This document shows, piece after piece, positions 1-9,452 of a stretch of DNA of 64,000 bases (position 1 is its first letter; the number at the start of each line of letters is the position of its first letter). The stretch is from contig NZ_VDFW01000012.1 in assembly GCF_006152065.1 (NCBI RefSeq), positions 1 through 64,000 of the forward strand, written 5' to 3'. The stretch is from Amycolatopsis alkalitolerans (lineage in GTDB: Bacteria; Actinomycetota; Actinomycetes; Mycobacteriales; Pseudonocardiaceae). The translations under genes and the position numbers were made by a program. Under the pieces are notes generated by a model. The model saw nothing but the letters and a program-made list of their open reading frames with translations, ran no database searches and was not told where the DNA came from.

Positions 1-70
1 GCGAGTACTTCGTCCTCCGAGCCATGATCCACATCCTCACTCAACGAGTGAGCCTCCATCAGACCCGGGG

Positions 71-175
71 CGGTTCATCACCAGAATCGCGTTCGGATTC
101 GAAGACCCCGCCACCCTCATCTCCCTAGCCCTGCTCGCCCTCGGCGGCCACCGACCCCCACTCCCAGGCCGATAA
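71..175 (+). pseudogene. ISL3-like transposase, C-terminal fragment
   Basis: The plus-strand frame ending at a TAA reads RFITRIAFGFEDPATLI, then LALLALGGHRPPLPGR. This resembles the extreme C-terminus of actinobacterial ISL3-type transposases. Only about 34 codons remain; upstream the frame has no recognisable transposase sequence, and a piece of another insertion sequence follows within 30 bases on the opposite strand. It is a transposon scar at the left edge of the defence island. The family assignment rests on motif memory alone. Confidence 0.45.
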
Positions 176-200
176 CCACCCACGAGTACGACAGGAGAGC

Positions 201-521
201 CACATATTTCGACACCGTGCGGTAGGCGATCGTCGCGTCGTGCTCGTCGACCAGCCGCTCCCAGATCCGGTGCGCGGTATGCCGCTGCTTGCGCGGCGCA
301 TCCAGATCCGCCCGCAGCATCTCATCCATCGCCCCACGCAGCGGCCCCGTCACTGGCGAGGACCGGGCCGGTGTCTTCCGCGGCGGCGGCACAGCCGAGC
401 CGAGAGCCTGACGCACCGTCCGGCGATGCACCCCATGCCGCTCAGCCAGGGCCCGGACCGAAAGCCCCTCTACCCGGGCATCCCGCCGGATCAGCGCGAA
501 CAACTCCACCCTGGACACCAT
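201..521 (-). pseudogene. IS21-family transposase (IstA) N-terminal fragment
   Basis: The minus frame starts MVSRVELFALIRRDARVEG and continues into a helix-turn-helix with LSVRALAERHGVHRRTVRQA, which is the classic IstA N-terminus (sigma-like HTH). About 105 residues are recognisable, up to YRTVSKYVA. After that the frame turns into non-transposase sequence and stops, so the DDE domain and IstB are missing. It abuts the ISL3 fragment on its left and a PIN remnant on its right, showing repeated insertion and deletion here. It has no function as it stands. Confidence 0.7.
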
Positions 522-639
522 TCCGGCTCCCACGCGGACGGCCCCTCACCGGCACTGTCCACCCAGAACCCTCAACTCGACCCGCCGACTCGCACACCAC
601 GAGCAGGAATTCGCCCGATCGGTGGGGCTTGCTAACAGT

Positions 640-777
640 GCCGAACCGGGGCCAAATCACGATGCCACGGCCATGTGCACGCTCCTCGGCCGCCAAGAGC
701 TTGAACGCCACACTGGTGTCCAGGTAGTACAGGCCACCGCTACCAGCGTTGACCTTCGCGTTCGGTGAGCATCGCAC
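640..777 (-). pseudogene. PIN-domain (VapC-like) N-terminal remnant
   Basis: On the minus strand the frame contains LYYLDTSVAFKLLAAEERAHG, which matches the first beta strand and first acidic residue of PIN-domain ribonuclease toxins (typical MIYLDTS..LKLL..E). The following residues no longer look like a PIN domain and the rest of the domain is absent, so this is a scar. The Wadjet jetD gene ends 45 bases away. An intact, different PIN toxin lies at the other end of the same island. Confidence 0.4.
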
Positions 778-821
778 CGGTCAGTGGCTCGGGTCCACCC
801 CCGTGACAGGGCGCGCGTCGG

Positions 822-2066
822 TCAAAACGTGGCGACTAGCGTGTCGAGGACGGACTCTTCGTGGACGGCGACGCCTGCCGACGTCATCGCCTCGCCGAGG
901 TCGGGATCCCACGCCGGGATGACCGGCGCGCCGCCGAGGTCGAGGCGGTCCCGCAGGGCATCCACGGCATCGCGGTAATCGGCGGCGGTCATCAGCCACG
1001 GCTGGACGTCGAGCGTATGCACCAGTCGGTTCGCGATCGCGATACCCGGCCAGTCGAAGTCCCCGTGGTAGCGCAACGTCACTGTCCCACGAAGTGCCCG
1101 CAGGACGTCGAGAGTGACCAGGTTCGGTTCCCCCGCCGTACACACCACGATCACCTCGCGCCGCCGCTCCGCGAAAGCCTCCAGGACGCGGGGGTTCTCG
1201 CACACCAGCACGTCCGCGCCGGGCACCGGCCGGACCGGCGTCCGGGCCAGGTCCCACGGGGTGAGGTGCCGGACGCCGTCGCGCACCCCGAACGTCAGGC
1301 ACGTGGACGACACCGAATCCGACCGCACCCCCGCCCGTTCCCACAGGTTCCGCCGTCCGGCTGCCGACGCCGACACGTCGATGCCGTGCGCCGCGGCGAT
1401 CCCGCGTAAGACCAGGTGCGCCAGCGGCCGGTCGGCGTCAAGGGCATGGGCGTCACCGCAGACCCGCGCAGCGAGTTCGACCCGCGACACGACGTCGGCG
1501 GACCGGCCATCGGCAACCGGGGAGGGTTCGGCGTCAACGCCCACGACACCGGCGTTTCCCGTGCCGCCGGCGGTGAAACGGTCGGCGAGGACTTCCAGAG
1601 CCCGTTCCACGAGAGCGACGGCATTCGGCCGCCTGCGCAGGTACCCGGTGCGACGCAGGCCGGCGAGCCATTCGTCGGCCCACGCCAGGTTCGCGTCGGG
1701 GTGCGCAGCCAACCAGGCCCGAGCGGTGACGTAGGGCGCCTCCCGCGATGCGCTTCTGGCGGACCGCAGCGCCGGCCGGTCCACCAGCGGCGCCCCCCGC
1801 ACCGCCTCCACCACGCTCCGGAGCCCGCCGATCCCCGACCGCTCCCGCAGGAATATGTCCACTGTGGTCAGATCGATCCGGACCCGGTCCTTGTGCACGG
1901 GCTTCCCGACGAGCCCGGACACGGCGTGCCTCCCCGCCCGGTCGAGACCGGTAACCTCGACTATCCCGGTGGGCGTCAGCCCCCGTTTTTCCAGCGCTTC
2001 CGCCAGCCGACGCCACACCGGCTCCAGCGCGGGGTCGGCCAGCCAAGCGGGGACGGCCGGGCTCAC
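822..2066 (-). CDS. jetD: JetD: Toprim-type nuclease subunit of Wadjet
   Basis: 414 aa. JetD is the DNA-cleaving subunit of Wadjet, which linearises small circular DNA (plasmids) extruded by the SMC motor. The C-terminal half carries a Toprim-like signature: an acidic residue in CENPRVLEAF (about residues 289-298) and a DxD motif in YHGDFDWPG (about 333-341), as in DUF2399. The N-terminal part matches the DUF3323-like arm/DNA-binding region. The start was set at the GTG at 2066 because it overlaps the jetC stop in a GTGA junction and gives MSPAVPAWLADPALEP; an upstream ATG at 2102 would overlap jetC by 40 bases. It is the last gene of the jetABCD operon. Assignment to type III rests on domain families recalled from the literature. 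Confidence 0.85.
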   Translation of the reverse strand: MSPAVPAWLADPALEPVWRRLAEALEKRGLTPTGIVEVTGLDRAGRHAVSGLVGKPVHKDRVRIDLTTVDIFLRERSGIGGLRSVVEAVRGAPLVDRPALRSARSASREAPYVTARAWLAAHPDANLAWADEWLAGLRRTGYLRRRPNAVALVERALEVLADRFTAGGTGNAGVVGVDAEPSPVADGRSADVVSRVELAARVCGDAHALDADRPLAHLVLRGIAAAHGIDVSASAAGRRNLWERAGVRSDSVSSTCLTFGVRDGVRHLTPWDLARTPVRPVPGADVLVCENPRVLEAFAERRREVIVVCTAGEPNLVTLDVLRALRGTVTLRYHGDFDWPGIAIANRLVHTLDVQPWLMTAADYRDAVDALRDRLDLGGAPVIPAWDPDLGEAMTSAGVAVHEESVLDTLVATF

Positions 2067-5000
2067 GACTGTCCCACCGCGTGCAGTCGCCGCCCGTCCC
2101 ACAGGTGCTTGTACTGTGCGATCCCCCGCTCGGTGGGCGACCTCAGCGCCTCGTATATCGCCAGCTTCGGCACCGTCTCATAGTCGCCCCACAGCCGCTC
2201 GCTGGTCACCACGAAGTCCAGATCGAAATCCACCAGCAGGCCGAACAACTTCGGGTGTGTCTTCATGTCGATCTTCGGGAAGGCGTCGTCCAGGAGAATG
2301 AACCGCGGCGCCGACGCTGACGCCCCCGCCACGCTGGTGAAGTGCGCGGACGCCGCCGCGAACAACGGCAGGTAGCACACGACCTTCTGCTCGCCCTGCG
2401 ACAGCGGGGTCCGCCGCGTCAACGCCTTCCAGTCGTTCGGCGCGTCCGGGCGACTGATCCGGATCCGAAACTCCGACCACGTGCGGTAGTCCAGGGCCGC
2501 GTTTAGGTGCGCAGTGTAGTCCAGCTCCGGATTGTCCTCACGAGACGTCTCGATCAGCCGGTGCAGCGCGTCCTTGAGCCGCTGCCGCTCCTCGGACAGC
2601 AACGCGCCCATCGGCTTCGTCAGCAGCTCGGCGGCCTCCTTCACCTCCCGCGCCGCGTCGTCCTTCAAGCGCCAGTCCAGCCCCACCTTGATGCCCTGCG
2701 ACGTGCTGACGTTGCTGAGCAGCCGGTTCATCGCGGCCACCAGGTCGTCGGCCTCCCGCCTGCGCGCACGCAACGCATCGCCGAGATCGCCCAGCAGGTG
2801 CTGCGTGAAGATCCGCCCCTCCCGTTCGGTGAACAACTCCCGATCCGCGGCGAGTTTCGCAGCCATCCGACGGGCCAGCACGCCGATCGGATGCTCCCCG
2901 GCCTGATCGCGCCCGACCACCACCACGACATCGTGTTGCTCGAACCAACGTGGGTCCGCGCTGCCCGCGTCCCCGCTCGAGAGCTCGGTCCACCGCCCCA
3001 TCACCGTCGTCGAACTCACCGGGGACTCGGGGCGCAGGTCCGCGTACTCCTTGGCGAGACGCTGCCACGCTGTCGGCACCGGATCGCCGTCGCGATACTC
3101 CGACGCGGCGGCCAGGACGGCGACCGCTTCAGTGCCGTCCCGCTCCGAATCGGCGGGACCGGCCCAGCCCTCGCCAGCGCTCTCGACGACGGCGGCGGCG
3201 TGCGCGATCGCGGCGCGTCCCTCGGCGTTCGCGGGTGGGGGCGAGCCGCTCGCTCGGTCGAGCGTCGCGTCCAGCAGACCCTCCACCGCGTGCAGCGTGC
3301 CGAGCGCGCGGATCGTCGCCGCGTGGACGGGTTGGTGCTCCGCCAGTACCCGTTTCGCGTTCGCCACCTGTTCGCGATACGCGCCACGTTCACCGGTCCA
3401 CTGTTTGACCGCGTCGTCCGCCTCGCGTAGGTCGCGCTCGGCCTGTTCTCCCCGCTCCCGAACGGCACTCAACTTGCGTTCCAACTCCTGCACGGCAGCA
3501 CCGACCGAGCTGCGCACGGACTCGTACTCGATCGCCGCCTCCGCGGCGAGCTCGGCGGCCTCGGCGGCTTGCTCGCCCGCCGCCTGGGCCTTGGCCTGGG
3601 CGGCGTCCGCCCGTTCCCGGTCTCGCGCCCAGCGCGCCAACGAACCTCGAGCACGCCCGCACCGTTCTTCCTGGGCTGCCAGCTGCCGATCGAGCGCGGC
3701 GAGCGCACTGTCGCGTACGTCCAATCCGGACCGGTCGGCGGGCAGCGCGTGCCGGTCCGCCAGGTCGGTCAACACCTGCCGCGCCTGCGCTGCTTCGTGG
3801 CGCAACCGCTCCGCCTCTTCGGCGCGGCGCCGCAGCTCCGCCAGGTCACGATCGTGGACCGTGCGTTCGGACGCGACCCGCGACCACGAGTTGAGCAGGT
3901 CCGCCGTCTTCGGCGCCGCCGACAACCAGGCGTCGAGCTGGGCGATCCGCTGCTCTGCCCCAGCAAGGTCCGCGCCTGCCGCAGCGAGTCTCGCATCCGC
4001 CTCGGCGATCTGGTCGTCGACGGCGGCGAGGCGCCGCGCGCGTTCGGCCACACGCGCCCGCGCCCCGATGTACTGCGCGGCCGGCTTGCTCGCGCGCCCG
4101 TCAACCGGGCCCGACCGCCAGCTTCCGTCGAAACCCACCCGTGTCAGGGCGCCCGACCCACCACCACTGTCGCCCAGGCCGACCCGCCCGAGCACGGCAC
4201 GCACGGTTTCGGCCGTGACGGGTGAGTCCTGCATCGGCGCGGGCGCTAGTGCGGCCAGCAACGTCGTGCCAGGCGCCGCGGGCCCGACCGCCAGCACCAC
4301 GTCGTGCGTCTCCGTGTCCAGGACCGCACCGTCGGACCGGACCCATGCGTCCAGCAGCCCGGCCGATTCCAGCGCGGCCTCCAAGCCGGCTGCCTCGTCG
4401 CCGTCCACGCCGTCGGCGAAGTCGACCAGCCGCCACAACGGGTCACCCTCCGCCGGATCGCGTGGAGTGCGCGGCAACGGCGGCGGCGCGGGCGCCGGAT
4501 CCCGCTCCGCCTCGATCGCCGCACGCCGGTCGCGAAGGTCGGCCAGCAGACGTTGCGCGCCCCCGAGTTCCACCTTCGCCGCGGACTGGCGCTCCCGCAG
4601 GGCATCGAGGGCCGGCCGGGCCGCCGCCCGTGCCCGGTCGCCCAACTCATGCAGCACCGTCTCGTCCAACTCGTCGGACAGCTCGACCGGGACCGCGCGT
4701 GGGTCGGACCGCCACCCGTGCAGGGCGTCGGTAAAGGCCGCCTCCGCGATGTCGGCTCGTTCCTCGGCGGTTTCCAGCCGCTGGCCCGACTCCTCGGCCG
4801 CCCGTTCGGCATCGGCCGCGCGTTCCTCGGCGAACACGCGCTTCCGCTCGGCCCGCTCGGCGGCGGTCAACGCCTCACCCACTGCCCGCACCGCTGCGCG
4901 CGCCGTGCCGATCGCCGGGTGACACTCCCCGACCTGTGTCGCGTGACGCTCCACAGTGGACTGCAAGCGGTCCGCGTCGGTCAGCGCGGCCGGCGGGTCC

Positions 5001-6274
5001 CCGAGTGTCGGGATCACGAGTGTCGCACCGACCCGCAAATCGACGAGCCCACCGGTCAATTCCGTTGCGTTGCGGTGGATTCCGGACAGTTCGCCGCCAA
5101 GGACAACCCCATCTGCGACGACGTCCTCGTCTGCTCGACGCGCGTCCACACCCAGTTCGGCTGCCCTCGACGCGTCCCGCTCCGCCACGCCCTTCAGTTC
5201 CCGGGCACGGCGTTCAGCGTCCGACAGCCGCTGCCGGCTGCGCGCCTCCGGCCCGCCCTCCAACTGCTTCCGGTCGATCTCCGCCGCGCGCCGCCGCCGC
5301 CGCGCATCTTCCTGGCCGTCCTCGGCCGCACCCAACTCGATCGTCGCGTCGTCGAGTTCCTTCTCGCGATCCTGCACCGCGCGCTGCAGCTTTCGGTGCT
5401 CCGCGATCACCGAGTGCGCGGCGGCCGCGCGTTCGGCCACAACCGTTGCGGCATAACGGCGATAGGTCTCGGCGAACGACTGCACGGCCTTCGTCGCGCG
5501 CGCCAGGCCGTCGATCTGGTCGCCGAAGTCCGCGAGCTGGTCCATGCTCTCACCGGTCGACCGCAACAGGTTCGCATCCAGCTGGGGCAGCGCGATCGAC
5601 AACGTTTCGGCGAGCGAACGCGGGTCGATGTCCTCACCCACCTGTGGCCGCCGCAGCCAGTACAGCATCCGCAGCAGCTCGTCGTACCGCTCCGGTTCGA
5701 GCCCGAACAGGCTGTGACCGACCTGCTCCCGGTAGGCGCGGACGGAATGCTGATCGAAGAACAGGCCGTCGGGCTCCACGGCATCTCGGCACCGCTCGGG
5801 CGGCAGCGGGCCCGCGGCGTCGACGAGTTCCAACCCGTCTCCCACAGCCCGCGGCGAGGTGAAGCACCAGGTCGTGGCCGTCTTCGCCGAATCCGACGCT
5901 CGAATACCGACACCGCAGGTGAACACCTCCCGACGCCCGTCCTCGTCGATGCGCGCGAACTCGACCCACACATACCCGATCCGGATCGAGGATCCGAACG
6001 ATCCGTTTTCCAGCATCAACCACAGCAGACTGGTGTGCTGCTGCGACCCCGTGGCGCTCAGCCTGCGCTTGTCCGCGTCGAGCACGAACGGCAGCAGGAT
6101 CTCCAGCGTCTTCGACTTCCCGGTGCCGTTCGCGCCGCGCAACAGCATGCGCCCATCGGCCAACTCGAAGACCTGCTCGTCGTACTGCCACACATTGAGC
6201 ACGCCCGCCCGCGACAGGCGGAACCGATGCGGGTCGGCCGCGACCTCGTCCGCGACTGCCATCAACCGAGACAT
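2063..6274 (-). CDS. jetC: JetC: SMC-like ATPase (MukB-type) of Wadjet
   Basis: 1403 aa. This is the SMC motor that extrudes DNA loops and recognises closed circular DNA. Walker A is GANGTGKS at residues 47-54. The C-terminal part has a signature-like LSQGEQKVVCYLP and Walker B RFILLDDAF around residues 1325-1333. Between the ATPase halves is a very long Ala/Arg/Glu-rich region with heptad character, giving long coiled coils around a central hinge region. It matches the actinobacterial TIGR02680-type SMC family in size and layout. The ATG at 6274 has a GGAGG ribosome site and gives the expected short lead before NVWQYDEQVFEL. A 23-codon open frame sits between jetB and this gene. Confidence 0.9.
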   Translation of the reverse strand: MSRLMAVADEVAADPHRFRLSRAGVLNVWQYDEQVFELADGRMLLRGANGTGKSKTLEILLPFVLDADKRRLSATGSQQHTSLLWLMLENGSFGSSIRIGYVWVEFARIDEDGRREVFTCGVGIRASDSAKTATTWCFTSPRAVGDGLELVDAAGPLPPERCRDAVEPDGLFFDQHSVRAYREQVGHSLFGLEPERYDELLRMLYWLRRPQVGEDIDPRSLAETLSIALPQLDANLLRSTGESMDQLADFGDQIDGLARATKAVQSFAETYRRYAATVVAERAAAAHSVIAEHRKLQRAVQDREKELDDATIELGAAEDGQEDARRRRRAAEIDRKQLEGGPEARSRQRLSDAERRARELKGVAERDASRAAELGVDARRADEDVVADGVVLGGELSGIHRNATELTGGLVDLRVGATLVIPTLGDPPAALTDADRLQSTVERHATQVGECHPAIGTARAAVRAVGEALTAAERAERKRVFAEERAADAERAAEESGQRLETAEERADIAEAAFTDALHGWRSDPRAVPVELSDELDETVLHELGDRARAAARPALDALRERQSAAKVELGGAQRLLADLRDRRAAIEAERDPAPAPPPLPRTPRDPAEGDPLWRLVDFADGVDGDEAAGLEAALESAGLLDAWVRSDGAVLDTETHDVVLAVGPAAPGTTLLAALAPAPMQDSPVTAETVRAVLGRVGLGDSGGGSGALTRVGFDGSWRSGPVDGRASKPAAQYIGARARVAERARRLAAVDDQIAEADARLAAAGADLAGAEQRIAQLDAWLSAAPKTADLLNSWSRVASERTVHDRDLAELRRRAEEAERLRHEAAQARQVLTDLADRHALPADRSGLDVRDSALAALDRQLAAQEERCGRARGSLARWARDRERADAAQAKAQAAGEQAAEAAELAAEAAIEYESVRSSVGAAVQELERKLSAVRERGEQAERDLREADDAVKQWTGERGAYREQVANAKRVLAEHQPVHAATIRALGTLHAVEGLLDATLDRASGSPPPANAEGRAAIAHAAAVVESAGEGWAGPADSERDGTEAVAVLAAASEYRDGDPVPTAWQRLAKEYADLRPESPVSSTTVMGRWTELSSGDAGSADPRWFEQHDVVVVVGRDQAGEHPIGVLARRMAAKLAADRELFTEREGRIFTQHLLGDLGDALRARRREADDLVAAMNRLLSNVSTSQGIKVGLDWRLKDDAAREVKEAAELLTKPMGALLSEERQRLKDALHRLIETSREDNPELDYTAHLNAALDYRTWSEFRIRISRPDAPNDWKALTRRTPLSQGEQKVVCYLPLFAAASAHFTSVAGASASAPRFILLDDAFPKIDMKTHPKLFGLLVDFDLDFVVTSERLWGDYETVPKLAIYEALRSPTERGIAQYKHLWDGRRLHAVGQS

Positions 6275-6276
6275 CC

Positions 6277-6348
6277 TCAGCCCTCCGTAGCCTGCGGGAC
6301 ACCCTCACCCGGTCGGATCTGATGCGCGGCTGCGCGATTGTCGCCCAT
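6277..6348 (-). CDS. 23-codon mini-ORF between jetB and jetC
   Basis: An ATG overlapping the jetB stop codon in a TGATG arrangement opens a frame (MGDNRAAAHQIRPGEGVPQA and three more residues). Its TGA lies two bases before the jetC ATG, and its frame differs from jetC. It contains the GGAGG that serves jetC. The geometry suggests translational coupling from jetB to jetC rather than a functional peptide. The sequence is short, so chance is a real alternative. Confidence 0.3.
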   Translation of the reverse strand: MGDNRAAAHQIRPGEGVPQATEG

Positions 6349-7610
6349 CAGTCCTCCTCCTCGTCTGCCTCGGCTGCGTCTTGTGGTGCGCCGTCCTCTG
6401 GGGCGTCCGGGTCATCGAACAGCGACACCTGGGCGCTCTTCGAAGCGACCGTCGTGACCTCCACCCGGTACCGGGACGCTGCCGCGTGGACCAGCCACGC
6501 TCCCTCGCCACCACTCGAACCGTCCCCTGTGGACTGTTCGAGACGCACCAGGCCGAACGCGGTCAGCATGCCACGCACCTCCGACAACAACGCACTCCGA
6601 TCCTCGCGGTGCGCCTTGTTCAGGTATGTGCCGTACTCCTGCGCCAGGGTGTCGAGTTCCACCGTCACCACGTCGACGGGAACCCGCCGCCACGCGCCGT
6701 CGACCGGCCGAGTGCGCCGATCCGCCAGCTTCTCGAGCAGCAGCAACGCGAACTGCTTGGCCGTGCCCCGACCGGGAAAGGCCACATCGGACAGTTCGTC
6801 CTCGGGGTCGATCACCAGCGCGCCCTCGGCCCGCAGTTCCAGTTCGACCCCGAACAACTCCTCGAACCGCTCCTGCTCCCTGTTGCGACCCCGCCGCCAC
6901 CAGTCGGCCTGCTCCTCGGTCAGCTCTGCCGTCGTCAGCAGCGGCGACTCCAGCAGCCTGCGGCGGACCGCGACTCGCGCGCCGCCTGCCGCGGACGGCA
7001 ATGCGGCCGAATCCAATAGTGCCGCCGGGGACACCGCATCGCCGACGCCCGTCGCGAGCATCAGCCGAAGCCGGTCCCGGTCCACATCGAGCAACGACCG
7101 GGCGCGGCTGTCCGAAACCCACCGCTCGAGCCCGCCGCCGTCGTGGTCCCGCTCGTGCAGCACGCCATACTCGACCAGCGCGATCAACGCGGCGTAGAGC
7201 GCCCGGCGGTCGGGCGGGTAATCCAGGTCGACGTCCACCCCGGCCTCGGCGATCGCGGCCCGGACCTCCCCAACGAGTTCGTCCATCATCAACTGGTCCC
7301 GACACCGGGCGAGTGCCGCCATCGTGAGGCACAACAACGCATACGCGCGCGGCTCGAACGGCCGATCACCGCCACGCCGCAGCAGCGGACGAGTCGCGTC
7401 CCGCCCCAGCCCCGCCTTGTACAGCCGCGCCACTCTCGGTTGCACCACCAGGCGGTAGCCGAGGTTTTCGGCAAACCGTCGAGTCAGCTCACGCGCATGT
7501 TTGCGGACCAGCCGGAAGTCTTCGCCATCTCGTTCCGCGGTGAGCATCGGCCTGCGCAGCAGCAAGCGCGCGGCGCGCCGTCCCTCGTCGTGGTCGTACG
7601 CGTCGCTCAC
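6348..7610 (-). CDS. jetB: JetB: KITE-like accessory subunit of Wadjet (DUF2398)
   Basis: 420 aa. In Wadjet the JetB subunit binds the JetA kleisin, like MukE with MukF. The N-terminus reads RRAARLLLRRPMLTAERDGE then RKHARELTRRFAENLGYRL, which is the opening of the DUF2398/TIGR02678 family. The C-terminus is acidic (runs of D/E/A), as often seen in this family. It starts at a GTG that overlaps the jetA stop (GTGA), so it is co-translated with jetA, and its own stop overlaps the following mini-ORF. Confidence 0.85.
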   Translation of the reverse strand: MSDAYDHDEGRRAARLLLRRPMLTAERDGEDFRLVRKHARELTRRFAENLGYRLVVQPRVARLYKAGLGRDATRPLLRRGGDRPFEPRAYALLCLTMAALARCRDQLMMDELVGEVRAAIAEAGVDVDLDYPPDRRALYAALIALVEYGVLHERDHDGGGLERWVSDSRARSLLDVDRDRLRLMLATGVGDAVSPAALLDSAALPSAAGGARVAVRRRLLESPLLTTAELTEEQADWWRRGRNREQERFEELFGVELELRAEGALVIDPEDELSDVAFPGRGTAKQFALLLLEKLADRRTRPVDGAWRRVPVDVVTVELDTLAQEYGTYLNKAHREDRSALLSEVRGMLTAFGLVRLEQSTGDGSSGGEGAWLVHAAASRYRVEVTTVASKSAQVSLFDDPDAPEDGAPQDAAEADEEED

Positions 7611-9385
7611 CGGTCGCCCTCCGCCCGGATCTCCCCCGATGTGTCCTCGCCGACGTCGGCGTCCGCCGCCTCAACCCAGAGATCGAGGTCGACGAGTTCG
7701 AGTGTGCCCTGCGGGCTGCTGATCACCGTGTGTCGCCCCGGTGCGCGACGGACCACGACACGAAGACCGTTCTCGGCCCTCGCCGAGGTCTCCCCGCCGT
7801 CCGCGAGTGGGCCACCCGCAGCCAGCAGGGCATTGCCGTACAGCCCGAGCAGCGCGCCACGGGCGTCGTCGGACAGCCTCCCGCCATCCCATCGCGCCAA
7901 CTCCGCCAAGGCCGCCAGTCGACGGCGCTCGGACGCGGCCCGTTCCTCCAGCCTGCGCCTCTTGGCGACCGAGTAGTCGGGCGGCTTAGCAACCCGACCG
8001 CGAACGGCACGGTCCCCATGGTTACGCAAGGTCACCGGAACGTCGGCGGCGGGGCCGCGCCACCACGAGGTGGTGGGCGGAACCGGCACGCCCTCGCGGT
8101 CCGCGCGGAAGCTCAGATGCCGGGCCGGGTAGAGGCCGAACGCGGCCGCCCACAACGCGTGCGCCGTGGCGTCATCGGCCTCGGCAAACCAACGTGCCAG
8201 GGTGATCAGTTCCCGGTGACGGCTGCGTTCGCCGGCACCGTCGGCCACGATGCGCCGCAGATTCGACAGCAGCGCATTCATCGCCTGGGTGGCCAGCCCG
8301 CGCACCTGAACGGCGTCGGCCTCCCGGCCCGGCTCACCGAGGAACCATGCCGCCAGGCTCGGCCAGTCGGCGACGTCGAGGCCGCGATCGCGCCGGGCAC
8401 GCGTCCCGTCGAGGCCAACCAGCCGCTGCCCGGCATTGGCCCGGTCGACCATAGCGGCCACCTTCGGCTGCAGGGAACGGATCTCGTCGCCGATCTGGGG
8501 CATGTGCAACCCGACCTCTTCGACGAAACGATGCAGGTAGTCGATCAGGAGGTTCTTGTAGGCCTTGAACTCGTCCGGGTTGAGGTCGAACCGCCGCAAC
8601 ACCTCCGACAGGTAGGTGTAGAAGTCGCGCGTCGAGTCCACCAGCCGCTCGAACTGGGCGAACATCGTCGCGATCCGGCGCGCCAAGTCGTCCGGCGCCA
8701 CGTCCACCAACGTGGCCGGGTCGATCCGGCCCAGTTCACGCAGACCCGCCAGAATTCCGCCCAGCATCTCGCTGGACACCTCCTGCGCCGCCTCGGTGCG
8801 CTGGAGCAGGTCCTCGACCATGCGATGCACGGCCTCGCCGCGCTGCGTAAGTTGATAGCGGGCCCGGTGCTGCAGGTACTCCTTGATCGACCGGGCCTCG
8901 GACTCACGCGGGCTGCGCGCCAGATTGCCCAACTCAACCAGGGTGGAAAGGCGGATGTCGACCGTGTCCAGATCCAGTTCGATACCGTGCTCCGCGATGA
9001 GTCGCTGACGCACTTCCGCCGCGGACTGATCGGACAGCAGACCACTGATCCCGCCGGTGAACGTGCGCATGATCGCCACGTACGTCTCGGCCTCGGGGCG
9101 CGTCGCGTATTTCAGCGACTCCAGACGCAGCTTGTCGGCATGGCTCAACACCCGCCCGGCGGTCTCCGCCCGCGCGGTCTCCTCTGCGCGCGACACGGCA
9201 TCGCCATCTGGTCGCGCAGCCTCCAACACCATGACCGGCAGGGTACCGACCGACACCGACAGATCCGCGCCAGCGCAAGCGGCCAGGGCCGCCACCCGCT
9301 GTTCGGCACCATGCGACGTGCCTGACGCCATCCGCAGACCGATGTCGCGCCCGCATTGGACGGAGCGCGACCGGAACACCAACAA
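7607..9385 (-). CDS. jetA: JetA: kleisin-like subunit of Wadjet (DUF2397)
   Basis: About 592 aa from the first available start. JetA is the kleisin that bridges the SMC heads, as MukF does. The core begins LESLKYATRPEAETYVAIMR, typical of DUF2397/TIGR02677, followed by a helical domain with FYTYLSEVLRRFDLNPDEF, then the kleisin/winged-helix region. The true start is uncertain: the first 50 to 70 residues look poorly conserved and internal ATGs (for example at about 9229) are plausible. It is the first gene of the operon. Its promoter must lie in the short region shared with the divergent antitoxin gene, so the toxin-antitoxin operator may influence it. Confidence 0.85.
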   Translation of the reverse strand: MLVFRSRSVQCGRDIGLRMASGTSHGAEQRVAALAACAGADLSVSVGTLPVMVLEAARPDGDAVSRAEETARAETAGRVLSHADKLRLESLKYATRPEAETYVAIMRTFTGGISGLLSDQSAAEVRQRLIAEHGIELDLDTVDIRLSTLVELGNLARSPRESEARSIKEYLQHRARYQLTQRGEAVHRMVEDLLQRTEAAQEVSSEMLGGILAGLRELGRIDPATLVDVAPDDLARRIATMFAQFERLVDSTRDFYTYLSEVLRRFDLNPDEFKAYKNLLIDYLHRFVEEVGLHMPQIGDEIRSLQPKVAAMVDRANAGQRLVGLDGTRARRDRGLDVADWPSLAAWFLGEPGREADAVQVRGLATQAMNALLSNLRRIVADGAGERSRHRELITLARWFAEADDATAHALWAAAFGLYPARHLSFRADREGVPVPPTTSWWRGPAADVPVTLRNHGDRAVRGRVAKPPDYSVAKRRRLEERAASERRRLAALAELARWDGGRLSDDARGALLGLYGNALLAAGGPLADGGETSARAENGLRVVVRRAPGRHTVISSPQGTLELVDLDLWVEAADADVGEDTSGEIRAEGDR

Positions 9386-9414
9386 GACGAGCAGCCGCCA
9401 ACCTGGACCGAGAT

Positions 9415-9438
9415 GGTCATAATGACTATAGTGGTCAT
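9415..9438. promoter_or_regulatory. Operator-like half-sites in front of the antitoxin gene
   Basis: Three alternating pentamers GTCAT, ATGAC and GTCAT occur within about 24 bases: GTCATAATGAC is a perfect palindrome with a 1-base centre, and ATGAC..GTCAT is a second overlapping one. They lie just upstream of the GGAGG and ATG of the antitoxin and in the divergent jetA promoter region. Phd/YefM-type antitoxins autoregulate by binding such sites. Binding is inferred. Confidence 0.55.
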
Positions 9439-9452
9439 CGGAGGTGGTGGGA

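Noticed and set aside
3051..4922. 623-codon plus-strand frame opposite jetC
   Set aside because: Ala/Ser/Arg repeats typical of antisense translation of a coiled-coil gene; no protein signature.
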